From Lentisphaerae bacterium GWF2_50_93 (GTDB lineage: Bacteria > Verrucomicrobiota > Lentisphaeria > Victivallales > GWF2-50-93), in NCBI GenBank assembly GCA_001804815.1, contig MHBI01000010.1:85300-149299 (forward strand): DNA of 64,000 nucleotides, written 5' to 3'. Below, in pieces: positions 1 to 10,297 of this stretch; within the stretch, counting starts at the first letter, position 1; each line of letters opens with the position of its first letter. The notes under the pieces are model-generated. The model ran no database searches and was not told the origin of the DNA. It saw only the letters and a program-made list of their open reading frames with translations. Made by a program: the position numbers and the translations under genes.

Positions 1-3000
1 GGAATTTTCCGGATTTGCTATATTACGACAATTACGAGCAGTCGGCATACGACAGCGCATTCCTTGCCATCCAGGCGGCGAAGACCATTGACGATAATTC
101 CAGGAGCCAGCTGAAATACGACAAGATCTCCGCATGGCAGCTCGGGACAGTCAATATCAGTTTCAAGACTCCGGAGGGAACCGCCATGTCCGGCATGGTC
201 GATGTCACAAACACCAGCGGAATGGAAGTCTACCCCAAGTCGCCGATACCTTCCGACATCAGAAGGTTCACTCTCGTGGGCGGAGAAGCCATGGTCCCCA
301 TGTACAAGGGGCATAAATACGACCTGAAGGCCTATGTCACCGTTGTTGGCGGACCGGCCATCAAGTACGATATCAGCAATGTCAGGCATGACAAGGGATT
401 CCGCACGACCTGCGACCACGGCCAGCCTGCCACGGTCTCAACTCTTTCAGATCCAAATGCCACAGGAGAAGTGCTTTTCGTATCCGGACAGCCGACCTCC
501 CCCTACAATCTTTCCGGGACAAAATACGTTGACACCTTCACCCTTTCATGGGAATGGATCGCCCCCTCGGAAAACTACGTCCTCAAGAACTTCAAGGTGT
601 TCAGGGGCGGCATCGAGATGTCGACTGTCACCGCGCAGAGTCTGGAAGGCATCCCGCTCGAATCCGAGAACCATACATATTCATATACAGTTATTGCTTA
701 TGACGTGAACGACGTTCCTTCGGACGAAAGCCTTCCTCTCCTGGTCACCCCGGACTTCACCGCCGAACAGAATGCGTATTTCGCATGGAAGCAGTCCTAT
801 TTCGGAAACCAGCCCATGTACGACTACGAGGATCCCGACAACGACGGCCTCTGCAACTACCAGGAATATGTGTTCGGCTCGAATCCAACCCTGGCGCCAG
901 TTGCCGATGTCAAAGCCACCTTGCAGGATGTCACGCCCGGCATCGCGGTCAAATACTATCAGGGGCAGTGGACCAATATTCCGGACTTCACCCCCCTCAC
1001 GCCGACATCGTCCGAAACATTGTCCGGCCCGTCGTTCACTTCGACCACCGGTAATATTCTCGGAAGCGGAATGTCCGACTTCATGGGAGCCTCGTTCTCC
1101 GGCTACCTGGACGTTCCTTCCTCGGGATTCTACAGGTTCTACCTCACCAGCGATGAAGGCTCCCGGCTCTACATCGACAACCTGCTTTTCATAGACAATG
1201 GAGGGAAACATACCGCCAGGGAATACAACGCCGACATGTACATGAAGCAGGGTGTCCACCAGATCAGGGTCGATTACTTCGAATACGAGAGCGCCGCAAC
1301 CCTGAAGCTCGAGTGGGTCGGCCCGGGATTCGTACGCAGGAACCTCGACAGCTCAAATCTCTGGATCTGTGCGGCATCCACTCCCCTTCTCGAGGAGACC
1401 GTCGCATGGAACAAGGATTCCGACCGCGACAATGTCTGCAACTCCGACGAGGTATTGCACGGCACGGACCCGAACAAGGCCGATTCCGACAATGACGGGC
1501 TCAGCGATTATGAGGAACTCAATATCTGCCTTACTGATCCAACCCTCGCCGATACCGACGGCGACGGAAGAACTGACTACGAAGAGGTGAAGATAACGTT
1601 CACGGATCCGTTCTCGGCGGATTTCAATGGCACATGCACCAATGTATTGTCCGTCAACGGCAGCCAGGGCGTTGCCGTAACAGGCGAATGGCTTACACAG
1701 GGGACCGCCATATATGCAACATCCCGCAACGGCACAGTCGAATACGCCCTAAATGTCCCTTCAGCAGGTGTCTACCGCCTCGAAGTCGAAGGCACACGCC
1801 ACAACTACGGGACCACTCAGTCCTCGTTCCTCCTGGAACTTCTCGTCGACGATTCCTCCTGCGGATCGCAGACGCTCACCGCCTCATACGGCGTGAACGG
1901 CAAAGTCTGGTTCTACCTGCCGAAGCTGCAAACCGGAGTCCACAGCGCGAAGATAAAATGGACAAATATCGTAAGCAATACGTTCCTGCGGATAAACAAG
2001 CTCGAACTCCAGTCCCTCGGCGGACCCGACGCCGACAGCAACGGAATCCCGGACTGGATCGACAGCAGGAACGAGAAGCTCACCCTCGTCACCGTTCCGG
2101 CTTCAAGCAGGACCTCCCCCCTCTGCATCGAGGGCGCAAACGCCTCCAACATCGAGCAGATCTCCGTAGCGGGCTTCTACACCGCACCGGAAGAGGAGCC
2201 AGTTCAGCCAGCCATACGCCACAGCGTTGAAAACGCCTGGTATTCCGATGTCGCCCTCACTCCCAATGCGCCAAGCAACCTCACGATATCATTCCAAAAC
2301 GGACAACTCTCCGTCAACAAGGCTACAAGCTGGTTGCCGGTCAACATCATCACAGATGACGACATGACTATCCGCCTTAACGACTCTCTCCTCCTGACAG
2401 CTGCCCCGGAAGGCTCCGGACAGGGTTCTGTCTCGATCACCGTCGAAGGACAGACCTTGACGACCGTATCTGAAACTCCGGTTCCGTACAAGTTCGAAAA
2501 TACCGGCGACATCCAGATCTCGGCTACGTTCACACCTGACAATAATGACCCCGCCACCACAGATTCGCTCAACGTCAAGGTCGTCTCAAGCTCCTTCAAC
2601 GGGAATCCCGTATGCTTCTTCAACGAACCGAGGCTCTGGGACAATCCCGGCCTCGACGATCTCTCCGTTGTCAAGTACGACAGGAACGTCAACCTCTTCG
2701 AAAGCGACCTCAACCCCGGGCGCAGGCTCGACATCAGGGCGGTCCAGAACGCCCCCGGCTATGTAGTCGCCAGACTCGGGCAGGACGGGCCGATCATATC
2801 GAACGCGAGCATCAAGATCATGAGTGCGGAAGCTACTTATTCTTCTCTGGCAGTAATTCAGACTTTTACTGACGGAAGCGTCCTTGTCCAGAGTCAGATC
2901 AGCCTCAGCAGTGTACCACCAGACTTCAAAGTGTACTTGAAGATATTCGTGGGAGGCATCACCTTCGACGACGGCACCATCGAACGCTGGGTCTATGCGT

Positions 3001-3119
3001 CCGACTTCGACGAATACGGCGTATACAAGTATAACATGATCAGAGCTCCGGGTGCGACGACGGGTATGTGCCACAACATCAAGTTCTACCAGGACAACAC
3101 GCTGCTGAAAACTTATTGA
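1..3119 (+). CDS. PA14-domain, calcium-repeat surface protein (5' end outside window)
   Basis: The frame is open to the left edge, so the N-terminus is missing; about 1038 residues are visible, read from base 3. A PA14-like beta-sandwich lies at about residues 300-440 (YYQGQW, then SDEGSRLYIDN and the GVHQIRVDYFE stretch), a module that binds glycans in other surface proteins. Acidic calcium-binding repeats of the thrombospondin type 3/EF-hand kind follow and recur (DPDNDGLCNYQE, DSDNDGLSDYEE, DTDGDGRTDYEE, DADSNGIPDW). A second beta-rich carbohydrate-binding-like segment sits at about 540-670, and the rest is beta-rich without a motif I recognise. No membrane anchor is visible at the C-terminus. 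It is probably secreted or surface-bound. It lies just before the exported RHS gene on the same strand and probably belongs to the same surface locus. The family assignment is good; the exact role is unknown. Confidence 0.8.
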   Translation, partial: NFPDLLYYDNYEQSAYDSAFLAIQAAKTIDDNSRSQLKYDKISAWQLGTVNISFKTPEGTAMSGMVDVTNTSGMEVYPKSPIPSDIRRFTLVGGEAMVPMYKGHKYDLKAYVTVVGGPAIKYDISNVRHDKGFRTTCDHGQPATVSTLSDPNATGEVLFVSGQPTSPYNLSGTKYVDTFTLSWEWIAPSENYVLKNFKVFRGGIEMSTVTAQSLEGIPLESENHTYSYTVIAYDVNDVPSDESLPLLVTPDFTAEQNAYFAWKQSYFGNQPMYDYEDPDNDGLCNYQEYVFGSNPTLAPVADVKATLQDVTPGIAVKYYQGQWTNIPDFTPLTPTSSETLSGPSFTSTTGNILGSGMSDFMGASFSGYLDVPSSGFYRFYLTSDEGSRLYIDNLLFIDNGGKHTAREYNADMYMKQGVHQIRVDYFEYESAATLKLEWVGPGFVRRNLDSSNLWICAASTPLLEETVAWNKDSDRDNVCNSDEVLHGTDPNKADSDNDGLSDYEELNICLTDPTLADTDGDGRTDYEEVKITFTDPFSADFNGTCTNVLSVNGSQGVAVTGEWLTQGTAIYATSRNGTVEYALNVPSAGVYRLEVEGTRHNYGTTQSSFLLELLVDDSSCGSQTLTASYGVNGKVWFYLPKLQTGVHSAKIKWTNIVSNTFLRINKLELQSLGGPDADSNGIPDWIDSRNEKLTLVTVPASSRTSPLCIEGANASNIEQISVAGFYTAPEEEPVQPAIRHSVENAWYSDVALTPNAPSNLTISFQNGQLSVNKATSWLPVNIITDDDMTIRLNDSLLLTAAPEGSGQGSVSITVEGQTLTTVSETPVPYKFENTGDIQISATFTPDNNDPATTDSLNVKVVSSSFNGNPVCFFNEPRLWDNPGLDDLSVVKYDRNVNLFESDLNPGRRLDIRAVQNAPGYVVARLGQDGPIISNASIKIMSAEATYSSLAVIQTFTDGSVLVQSQISLSSVPPDFKVYLKIFVGGITFDDGTIERWVYASDFDEYGVYKYNMIRAPGATTGMCHNIKFYQDNTLLKTY

Positions 3120-3129
3120 CATAATGTAA

Positions 3130-3171
3130 CACGGGCACCTGCCCCGCCGTATGGCCGGGGTCTAGCCTGTG
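3130..3171 (+). terminator. strong two-part hairpin between surface genes
   Basis: CACGGGC (3130-3136) pairs with GCCTGTG (3165-3171), and an inner CCCCG-rich arm pairs with CGGGG around a GTAT loop. It lies 11 bases after the stop of the surface protein. No T run follows, so it may be an mRNA-stabilising hairpin or an intergenic palindrome rather than a classical terminator. Confidence 0.45.
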
Positions 3172-3211
3172 AATTTATATAAAAACATAAAATTAAAATA
3201 TTGAGGTCATG

Positions 3212-6200
3212 ATGAAAACAAGAATATTATCGCTTCTTCTCCTGACGACATTTGCTTTTAGTGTAAAGGCGACAAATCCGCCGACTTATCCGCCACTGCC
3301 ACCAGGGACAAGGCCAGGTGAGCGTGACTATAATGCAGTTACCTACTCAGCACAAATGTCCGTTTACAATAAGCAGATGGACGAATGGGAAAAATGTCCG
3401 TGCGGAAATCCACCAGTCCACCCCGAATGCATAAGCATGGAAATTTCTTTTGGCCATCCTGTCCATCAATCCCGAATTCCATCCGGAACAATACTTCTTG
3501 AGAGGGAAAAACCATCGGCCTCACTCTTTACACCTCAGAGCCTCGCTTTTGAATTCAATTTTAATTCTTATCTTGTTGGCGTTAAAATCGCCCCTGCCAC
3601 AGGAATCTCACGGGAAGCAACGATTTACCGCTCCAACGGGCAGGGCATTACATACCGGTTCAAAACTGGGGAATCAGTCGCAACTCCTATCAGCAGTGAC
3701 GTCGCCTCAGATTCAAAGCTACGCATGATTGACGCCAATGGCAATCCGGTCGCCGACAATCCAACCTATTACGAGAGATTGTCCCCGAACGGGAGTAAAG
3801 TCCGTTTTCCAGCCGAGCAGTTCACCATGGCAAAGCCTACCATTATTGATGGCAAAGGGCAGGAAATCGCATCAGACAGCACTGAAGTACAGGTGGAGCC
3901 GATTTACAGGGACAACGCGCTCCGCCAGATATGGTCTGCCGCCAGCGGTCTCGCCGATTTTGTAATAATAGATGATTACAAGTACGAAATCAGGATCTAC
4001 GCGCCTGAGAATGCGGGTTCGAAGAACGTCCAGGGGCTATATGTTCCCCAGGGTAGTCCTTTTGAGCTATGGACAATCGAAAACCCGAACAGGAGCGACA
4101 CTGACTTCAACAATGTCCGCATCTCCCAGACTATTGCAGGAACAACCTATGTATACGACTGGGCATACACCGAGGCTTCAAACGCCTGGACAGTTACCGC
4201 AGGCGCAGGACTGCGCAAGGCTTCAAAACATTATTTCGGCGACTACAGGACAGCCAACTGCCAGATAGTCGATGAGGCTAGGGATGCTTCAAATAATCTC
4301 GTCGCCAGAAAAGTCTCAAACACCCAGAAATTCGCATGGAAAGCCGAAATTGTCGACGAGACGATAGACCCAGACGGCGCAAATCTCAAAACTTCATACA
4401 CATATTACACAACATCTACTGAAACTGGAAAATACGGAAAGAGAAAGAGCATCCAGAAACCCGATGGTTCATCCGAATCCTACAACTACGACTCCCAGAG
4501 CAGAATGACGCTCAAAACAAGCACATACTTGGACAATGCGCAGGGAAAGATCGAATCCTATTCTTTCTCCCCCCTTGATCCGGTCGATGTTCTCTCGGAA
4601 AACGACAGCCGTCCTCGAACCATCGAGACCAAGATACTCGGAACAACAGTCAACAAGAAGTACGCCGTGTATAAAACAGTCTCCGGAGAGCCTATCGAAA
4701 TTCATGAGGAAGGGATAGCCGCTTACGGAGATTCTTCTAACCAGCGCGTGATGGCAACCTATTATGCGAATTCCGCAGACGAAGCCTCGAAGGGCCGTAT
4801 CAAGTCGATCACATGGTCAAATGGCAAGATGGACACCTACACCTACGAATACGGTACATATTCCGCAAATCCCGATCCTTCTTCCTGTTCCTTTGCCGCA
4901 GGTTCAGGTGATGCTTTAAGGGAAACAATCGTCCACGGCACCTCTGCGAATTCCACAGGAGTCGCAGGGAAATCTACCAAGGAAGTCAAAGTTACGGACG
5001 GCCGCAGCAACGATGTCATGACCGAAGTTTATGCCTATGACGGCGGTTACTCCAGAATAGCCTGGAATGTAAAGACATTTGATGCAGAGCACCATGTCCT
5101 TGCTTCGTATAATTCCAATGGTACATATTCCACCTCAACCTGGAACTGCTGCAGCAAGGATTCAGAATCTTCCGCCGACGGCACGCAGTACACTTTTTCC
5201 TATGATCTCCTGAAAAGGCTTGTATCCAAGACCAAATGTGGCGTAGGCGTCTCGCCTGCGATTGTTACTTCCTACACCTACGACGCCGAAGGCCGCCAGC
5301 TGTCCGAGTCCATTAGTGGAGGGTCAGCGCTTGCCGCGACCGCTACTTCTTACGACCTCGCCGGACGTGTCACCTCCCGCACCGATGCCGCAGGCCTTAT
5401 TACCACCTACGCATATTCCAACGGCGGCAGGACTGTTACCGCAACGCATCCCGGAGGCTTCACTGAAATCACCGACAAATACATCGACGGGAAAATCAAA
5501 TCAATTACCGGTACGGCCGTCGTGGCGAAGTTCTATACCTACGGGGTGAATATCGATGGCACCCAGTGGACCAAGGTTAATTCAGGAATCGCCAATAGCC
5601 CCAACTATGTGAAGACTACCGTTGACGCTTTAGGGAGAACCGTCTCCGAGGAACGTCCCGGCTCCACTGGGACACTGGTTACTGACTACTTCTATAACGC
5701 TCAAGGTCTCCTTACAAAGGTTTCTTCGACAGGCAACGCCGACACCCTCTACGCATACGACGATTTCAACAACCAGATCCGCTCTGCCCTCGACCTAAAC
5801 GCCAACGGCCAGATCGATCTCGGTTCCGATGACCGTGTCTCCGAGTCCGAAACTACCTTCCAGTCTGTGTCCGGACAGTGGTGGTCTGTGGCAACCTCCA
5901 AGGTTTACGGCGACAATGGCGCAGTTGTTACCGGAATTTCCAAAAAACAGCTCACCGCCCTAGGGATCGCCGGCACCCCTGCCGGCATTCTCATCTCCAA
6001 AACCATTTCTATCGACATCAACGGCAACGAGACAGTCTCCACAACTTCTCTTGACCGCACAGGTCGGACGGTCTTTCAGGCCGTCACTTCCCCCGATTCT
6101 TCTATTTCTTCCCTCTCCACAACCGTCAACGGCCTTCTCATGTCCCAGCGGACATCCACAAACCTCACATATAATTACTCCTACGACGGAATCGGAAGAA

Positions 6201-8470
6201 AAATTGGCGACAGCGACCCACGCACCGGCGCCTCGGTCACCCACTACAACGCCCTCGGTCAGGTGGACTATGTCCAGGATGCCGCAGGCAAACAGACCTC
6301 TTTCACGTATGACTCTTCTTCCGGACGCAGGACGGAAGTCATAAATCCTTTCGCCAAGAAAGTGATTTATACTTATAATTCGAGAGGACAGATCTCCACT
6401 GTAAGGGGCGATGCGTCATATCCCCTCGATTACGTCTACGACAGCTATGGCCGCATGACCCAGCTCAAGACCTACCGTGACGCTGGTCTTGCCAATGCTG
6501 ATGTGACTACATGGAATTATCAGGAATCAACTGGATTGCTGACTTCAAAAACTTATGCAGACAACAAGTCTGTCGCCTATACTTATTCAGCAGACGGCAA
6601 GCTCGCCACAAGGACATGGTCGAGGGGCGTGGTCACAAACTACGCTTATAATACTGCTGGCGACCTTACTGGCATAACTTATTCAGACTCGACACCAGCA
6701 GTCGGCTTCACCTACAACCGTCTTGGACAGCAACTCACGGTCACCGATGCTGTAGGTTCAAGGACGTTCGGCTACAGCGATAAGTTCCAGTTGACATCTG
6801 AGACCATCAATGGTATCTATAACAAGATTCTGACACGTTCCTATGACACACTTGGCAGGAGTTCTGGCATGAACATCGGAACTGAATACGCTGTGGGATA
6901 TGGGTATGACAATCTGGGCAGGTTCAGCACTGTCACAAATGGGGCTGATGTATTTACCTATGGGTATCTGGCGAATTCCAATCTCATCCAGTCCATCACT
7001 TATCCTTCGACTATCAGCGTCACGAAGAGCTATGAATCCAATCGTGATTTAGTGACTTCCATCGAGAACAAGTACGGCACCACAACCATCTCGAAGTATG
7101 ATTACAGCAACGATGACCTTGGAAGAAGGACAGCAATGGGGAAGAGTGGCACTGCGTTCACACAGGCGGACACGATAGCCTATGGGTATAATGACAAGAG
7201 TGAAGTCACATCAGCGGTGGCGCAGAATCAGGCTACGTACAATTACGGGTTTAATTTCGACTTAATTGGCAACCGTTTGTCATCTACGACATCGGAAACG
7301 GGTACATCTGTCACGAGAAATTATACTTCAAATCAGCTTAATCAGTATACTGCGATTGATACGCCAGCAACCAGTCCAACGTATGACTTCGATGGAAATA
7401 TGCTGAACGATGGCACATGGTCATTCACGTGGAACGGCGAGAACAGAATCATCACAGCCACACAGGGAACCACTGTCATCGACTATAAATATGACTATTT
7501 CGGCAGAAGGGTAGAAAGAAAGGTCACTGAAGGCGGAACCGTCACTTCAAATGTCCGATACGTCTATGAACAGGGAAGCTTCAATAAGGTAGAGGAACTG
7601 GATGTGTTGAACAGCAGTGCAATAGCCAAGAAATACGTCTGGGGACTTGATATAGCTGGTTCACAGACGGTTACTGGAAGCGTTGGCGCACTGCTTGCAC
7701 AGATTGATGGGACAGGGACGGCTTATTCAACCTTAGATGCCAACGGAAATGTGTCGGAATATCTAAATGCTTCTGGAACGATACAAGGACACTTTGAATA
7801 TGCGCCGTTCGGCAAGGCTAATGTTGAAAATGGAGTCAGAGCTGATGACTTCGCCTTCAGGTTCTCCACGAAATATGAGGATGCACTGACAGGCGACTTG
7901 GACTATGGATTAAGGGATTATGATTCTAAGCTGGGAAGGTGGAGAAGCAGGGACCCAAGCGAAGAAAATGGAAGCGTAAATTTATTTTTAGCATGTAATA
8001 ATGACACTATCAATGAAGTGGATTTCCTGGGCTTATTGACCTGTTGCGAGACAGTGGAAACTGGCAATGAGGTTAAAAAAAGAGGAGCATGTTACAAAAC
8101 AAAATTCATCGGGAAAACATGGTATGTAGAAAGGCAAAGCATTAGTATAAGCATTGGTAATCTTGGCACTGGGGAGTCAGAAACTCTTATTCCAGAAGGC
8201 TTCATGTTTAAATACATATGGCATTTTACGATGTATTATGCAGCGGAAAGAGAAGTGAAGATATATAAAGAAAAGGCTTTAATCTGTTGCGGACTATGTC
8301 TTTGGACGTATGCAGGAGATTTAATTAGAACAGAAAAAGAAAAATGTAGCGATATTAAAGAAGAAAAAACTGTTGTAAGTGGAGGCACTACCAATCCTAA
8401 TGTACCCACATATCCGAATTGGCCAAATCCTGATAATGAAACAGACCCTCCGCCGAGAGGGACGTGGTAA
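3212..8470 (+). CDS. exported RHS/YD-repeat protein with variable C-terminal tip
   Basis: A protein of about 1750 residues starting with a clear signal peptide (MKTRILSLLLLTTFAFSVKA). I prefer the second of two adjacent ATGs because GAGG at 3203-3206 is then 5 bases away. After a Cys/Pro-containing N-terminal domain come many YD repeats (YDxxGR-type) at about residues 400-1550. An RHS core follows, ending near residue 1610 (DYGLRDYDSKLGRW, RSRDP, then NEVDFLGLL). In this family the core forms a shell around a C-terminal toxin. The 143-residue tip (from base 8041) differs sharply: it is AT-richer, has several Cys-Cys pairs and ends in a Pro/Asn-rich tail. I recognise no toxin fold. The secretion signal suggests export through Sec. 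The next gene is a small lipoprotein with similar composition. Confidence 0.85.
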   Translation: MKTRILSLLLLTTFAFSVKATNPPTYPPLPPGTRPGERDYNAVTYSAQMSVYNKQMDEWEKCPCGNPPVHPECISMEISFGHPVHQSRIPSGTILLEREKPSASLFTPQSLAFEFNFNSYLVGVKIAPATGISREATIYRSNGQGITYRFKTGESVATPISSDVASDSKLRMIDANGNPVADNPTYYERLSPNGSKVRFPAEQFTMAKPTIIDGKGQEIASDSTEVQVEPIYRDNALRQIWSAASGLADFVIIDDYKYEIRIYAPENAGSKNVQGLYVPQGSPFELWTIENPNRSDTDFNNVRISQTIAGTTYVYDWAYTEASNAWTVTAGAGLRKASKHYFGDYRTANCQIVDEARDASNNLVARKVSNTQKFAWKAEIVDETIDPDGANLKTSYTYYTTSTETGKYGKRKSIQKPDGSSESYNYDSQSRMTLKTSTYLDNAQGKIESYSFSPLDPVDVLSENDSRPRTIETKILGTTVNKKYAVYKTVSGEPIEIHEEGIAAYGDSSNQRVMATYYANSADEASKGRIKSITWSNGKMDTYTYEYGTYSANPDPSSCSFAAGSGDALRETIVHGTSANSTGVAGKSTKEVKVTDGRSNDVMTEVYAYDGGYSRIAWNVKTFDAEHHVLASYNSNGTYSTSTWNCCSKDSESSADGTQYTFSYDLLKRLVSKTKCGVGVSPAIVTSYTYDAEGRQLSESISGGSALAATATSYDLAGRVTSRTDAAGLITTYAYSNGGRTVTATHPGGFTEITDKYIDGKIKSITGTAVVAKFYTYGVNIDGTQWTKVNSGIANSPNYVKTTVDALGRTVSEERPGSTGTLVTDYFYNAQGLLTKVSSTGNADTLYAYDDFNNQIRSALDLNANGQIDLGSDDRVSESETTFQSVSGQWWSVATSKVYGDNGAVVTGISKKQLTALGIAGTPAGILISKTISIDINGNETVSTTSLDRTGRTVFQAVTSPDSSISSLSTTVNGLLMSQRTSTNLTYNYSYDGIGRKIGDSDPRTGASVTHYNALGQVDYVQDAAGKQTSFTYDSSSGRRTEVINPFAKKVIYTYNSRGQISTVRGDASYPLDYVYDSYGRMTQLKTYRDAGLANADVTTWNYQESTGLLTSKTYADNKSVAYTYSADGKLATRTWSRGVVTNYAYNTAGDLTGITYSDSTPAVGFTYNRLGQQLTVTDAVGSRTFGYSDKFQLTSETINGIYNKILTRSYDTLGRSSGMNIGTEYAVGYGYDNLGRFSTVTNGADVFTYGYLANSNLIQSITYPSTISVTKSYESNRDLVTSIENKYGTTTISKYDYSNDDLGRRTAMGKSGTAFTQADTIAYGYNDKSEVTSAVAQNQATYNYGFNFDLIGNRLSSTTSETGTSVTRNYTSNQLNQYTAIDTPATSPTYDFDGNMLNDGTWSFTWNGENRIITATQGTTVIDYKYDYFGRRVERKVTEGGTVTSNVRYVYEQGSFNKVEELDVLNSSAIAKKYVWGLDIAGSQTVTGSVGALLAQIDGTGTAYSTLDANGNVSEYLNASGTIQGHFEYAPFGKANVENGVRADDFAFRFSTKYEDALTGDLDYGLRDYDSKLGRWRSRDPSEENGSVNLFLACNNDTINEVDFLGLLTCCETVETGNEVKKRGACYKTKFIGKTWYVERQSISISIGNLGTGESETLIPEGFMFKYIWHFTMYYAAEREVKIYKEKALICCGLCLWTYAGDLIRTEKEKCSDIKEEKTVVSGGTTNPNVPTYPNWPNPDNETDPPPRGTW

Positions 8471-8524
8471 GAAAACTATTTATCAAAGGCTATAATTTCA
8501 TTTTTAACACATAGGGATAATTCC

Positions 8525-9193
8525 ATGAAAATAAAAGTAAATATATTGATGTGCGCCATTGTTTTATTTTTAGCAAGTTGCAAGCCAACTTCATATGAAG
8601 GCATTTTCTTAAACGAAACAGATTATAATAATGATACCGTTAAAAAAAATGATGTTGAAATAAAAAGACTGTGGCCTGAAGTAAAAAAAGAATTGATATC
8701 ACTTAATCCACAATGGAATAAAAAAAGTGAATTTATAAGATATAAGGATTCTGGAGATATCATTGGCCTTGACTTGTCTAATAGATTCCTAAAACATGAG
8801 AACAATAAGACAACTATTATAACCGAAGAAGCAGAATTAACGGATATTTCACCCCTTAAGAAATTACCTTTAATTCGATTAAATCTTGATGGAGCCTCTG
8901 TTAAAGATATTTCCCCTTTATCAAACATGAAATTAGAATGCTTGGCAATATCGAATACAAAAGTTATAGATTTGAGCCCACTAAGGAATATGCCCTTAAC
9001 AGAGTTATATATTTCTAACACGGCTATATCAGACATATCTCCCTTAAAAGATGCTCCTCTAAAAGTGCTCTATATGCACGATACGAAGGTACAAGATATT
9101 TCTCCGCTGGCTGGGAAAAACATAAAATTTCTCAACATGTTAAATACTCCTGCTGAAAGTGTCAAGGTCAAGCCCACTGACCCCCTGAACTGA
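8525..9193 (+). CDS. small leucine-rich-repeat lipoprotein
   Basis: A 222-residue protein with a lipoprotein signal (basic start, hydrophobic run, LASC lipobox with Cys19). From about residue 95 it has five or six short leucine-rich repeats of the 'DISPL' type (TDISPLKKLP, KDISPLSNMK, IDLSPLRNMP, SDISPLKDAP, QDISPLAG), as in bacterial internalin-like repeats. AGGGAT lies upstream at normal spacing. It follows the RHS gene by 54 bases on the same strand and shares the AT-rich composition of the RHS tip. Position and composition suggest it travels with the tip and could be an immunity or docking partner; that is inference. It could equally be an independent surface lipoprotein. Confidence 0.75.
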   Translation: MKIKVNILMCAIVLFLASCKPTSYEGIFLNETDYNNDTVKKNDVEIKRLWPEVKKELISLNPQWNKKSEFIRYKDSGDIIGLDLSNRFLKHENNKTTIITEEAELTDISPLKKLPLIRLNLDGASVKDISPLSNMKLECLAISNTKVIDLSPLRNMPLTELYISNTAISDISPLKDAPLKVLYMHDTKVQDISPLAGKNIKFLNMLNTPAESVKVKPTDPLN

Positions 9194-9260
9194 CCCGCTG
9201 TGCACTGCTTGGGCAGGGGCGGTGGGACAATACGCATGCGTGACTCTGAAAGCCCATTGT

Positions 9261-9289
9261 CACTTTCAGAAACGGGCGGACACACGCTT
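9261..9289 (+). repeat. left copy of 29-bp exact direct repeat
   Basis: It begins CACTTTCAGAAACGGGCGG and ends ACACGCTT. The identical 29 bases recur at 17654-17682 in the same orientation, and the flanking bases differ on both sides. A perfect palindrome (CTTTTAGC, one base, GCTAAAAG) overlaps the right end of this copy only. It is probably an attachment-site remnant, or a short dispersed repeat. Confidence 0.75.
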
Positions 9290-9519
9290 TTAGCGGCTAA
9301 AAGGATGAAGAGGCGTAGTTGATGTGGATGAGAGCGGAAAAGTGTAAACAAACAGCGTTTCTGTTGAGTTTTGCCAAGTCCTGTCTACGGTGATGTAGCA
9401 TGTATGGACTGCTGAGCGTATTACCCAGAGACTGACATGGGACACCAGAACCAGAGTCAGCATGATTCAAGATTCTCACATGCCAGAAGCATCGTTCCTG
9501 TAAACCTAAACAAAACAAG

Positions 9520-9802
9520 TCCGTTGTTTTATTTGTCTTTAAAACAACAGGAGATTTGTTTGCCGTAAACCCCACCATCATACTACCCGACAGAATCGCC
9601 AGAACTATGTCTTAAACCCCTTTTTTTCGGGCTTTGGCACCGTACCCCCTGACCATGTATGCCTTGATGCCTTTCCCTATGCAAAAACCCTGTTTCCGCA
9701 GAGTTGAGTAATAAAAAAATGCACTTTAGGTAAGAACTTGTCTATGGAGTTGTCTATGGGAAAAATGCAGTTTGAGTAATAAAACTATTTGAATCAGGTA
9801 AG
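9520..9802 (+). repeat. motif array 1 (iteron-like)
   Basis: This is the first copy of a degenerate segment of about 280 bp that recurs 777-778 bases downstream. It opens with 29 bases identical in both copies (9520-9548). Short motifs follow: GAGTAAT at 9706, AGGTAAG at 9728, GAGTAAT at 9774, AGGTAAG at 9796, giving start-to-start steps of 22, 46 and 22. A tandem TTGTCTATGG pair sits between them. The step of two helical turns recalls plasmid iterons. Confidence 0.6.
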
Positions 9803-10297
9803 AACGCCCTATGAACCAGCATTCTAATTGCCTCCACCTCTCCCATCTGTTCCACTCTCCCAATCACCATTTCTCCCACTCTCTTTTCTGCACAAAAAAC
9901 CTGCAAAAACAGCAACCCTCAAAATCCCCCCTTAACAATCCCCTATATATTATTCTTATCTTTATTCTTATGATTCTTTAAAAGGTTCATAATAGTTCTT
10001 TGTATATTCTTTCAAAGATTATTCTTCTTCAGTTTATTTGTCTTTTCCCATGGTTCTTTAGTATTTCTTCTTCTTTCTTCTCTTGTATTCCGTTTTGGAA
10101 AGATTCAGGAAGGATAAGGGCGAAGCGATTGGGACTCGAGTAAATCAGGAAAAATCATGTCCCATGTGCTGTCGCAAATACGAATCAAGACAATTCAAAT
10201 TCCAGAGGAGGATTCCCTGTTGTGACTCCTATGGCTCTTCTCATAAAATCTACTTACTCATTTCTTACATGTAACACCTGATTATCCAGCAACCATT

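Noticed and set aside
1634..2230. Long arginine-rich frame inside the first surface protein gene
   Set aside because: Shadow frame of the PA14/calcium-repeat coding sequence, with no start signal and no domain.
10083..10274. 63-codon frame with Cys pairs between the motif arrays
   Set aside because: It starts at TTG, has no ribosome binding site, and overlaps a degenerate repetitive non-coding region; composition is not protein-like.
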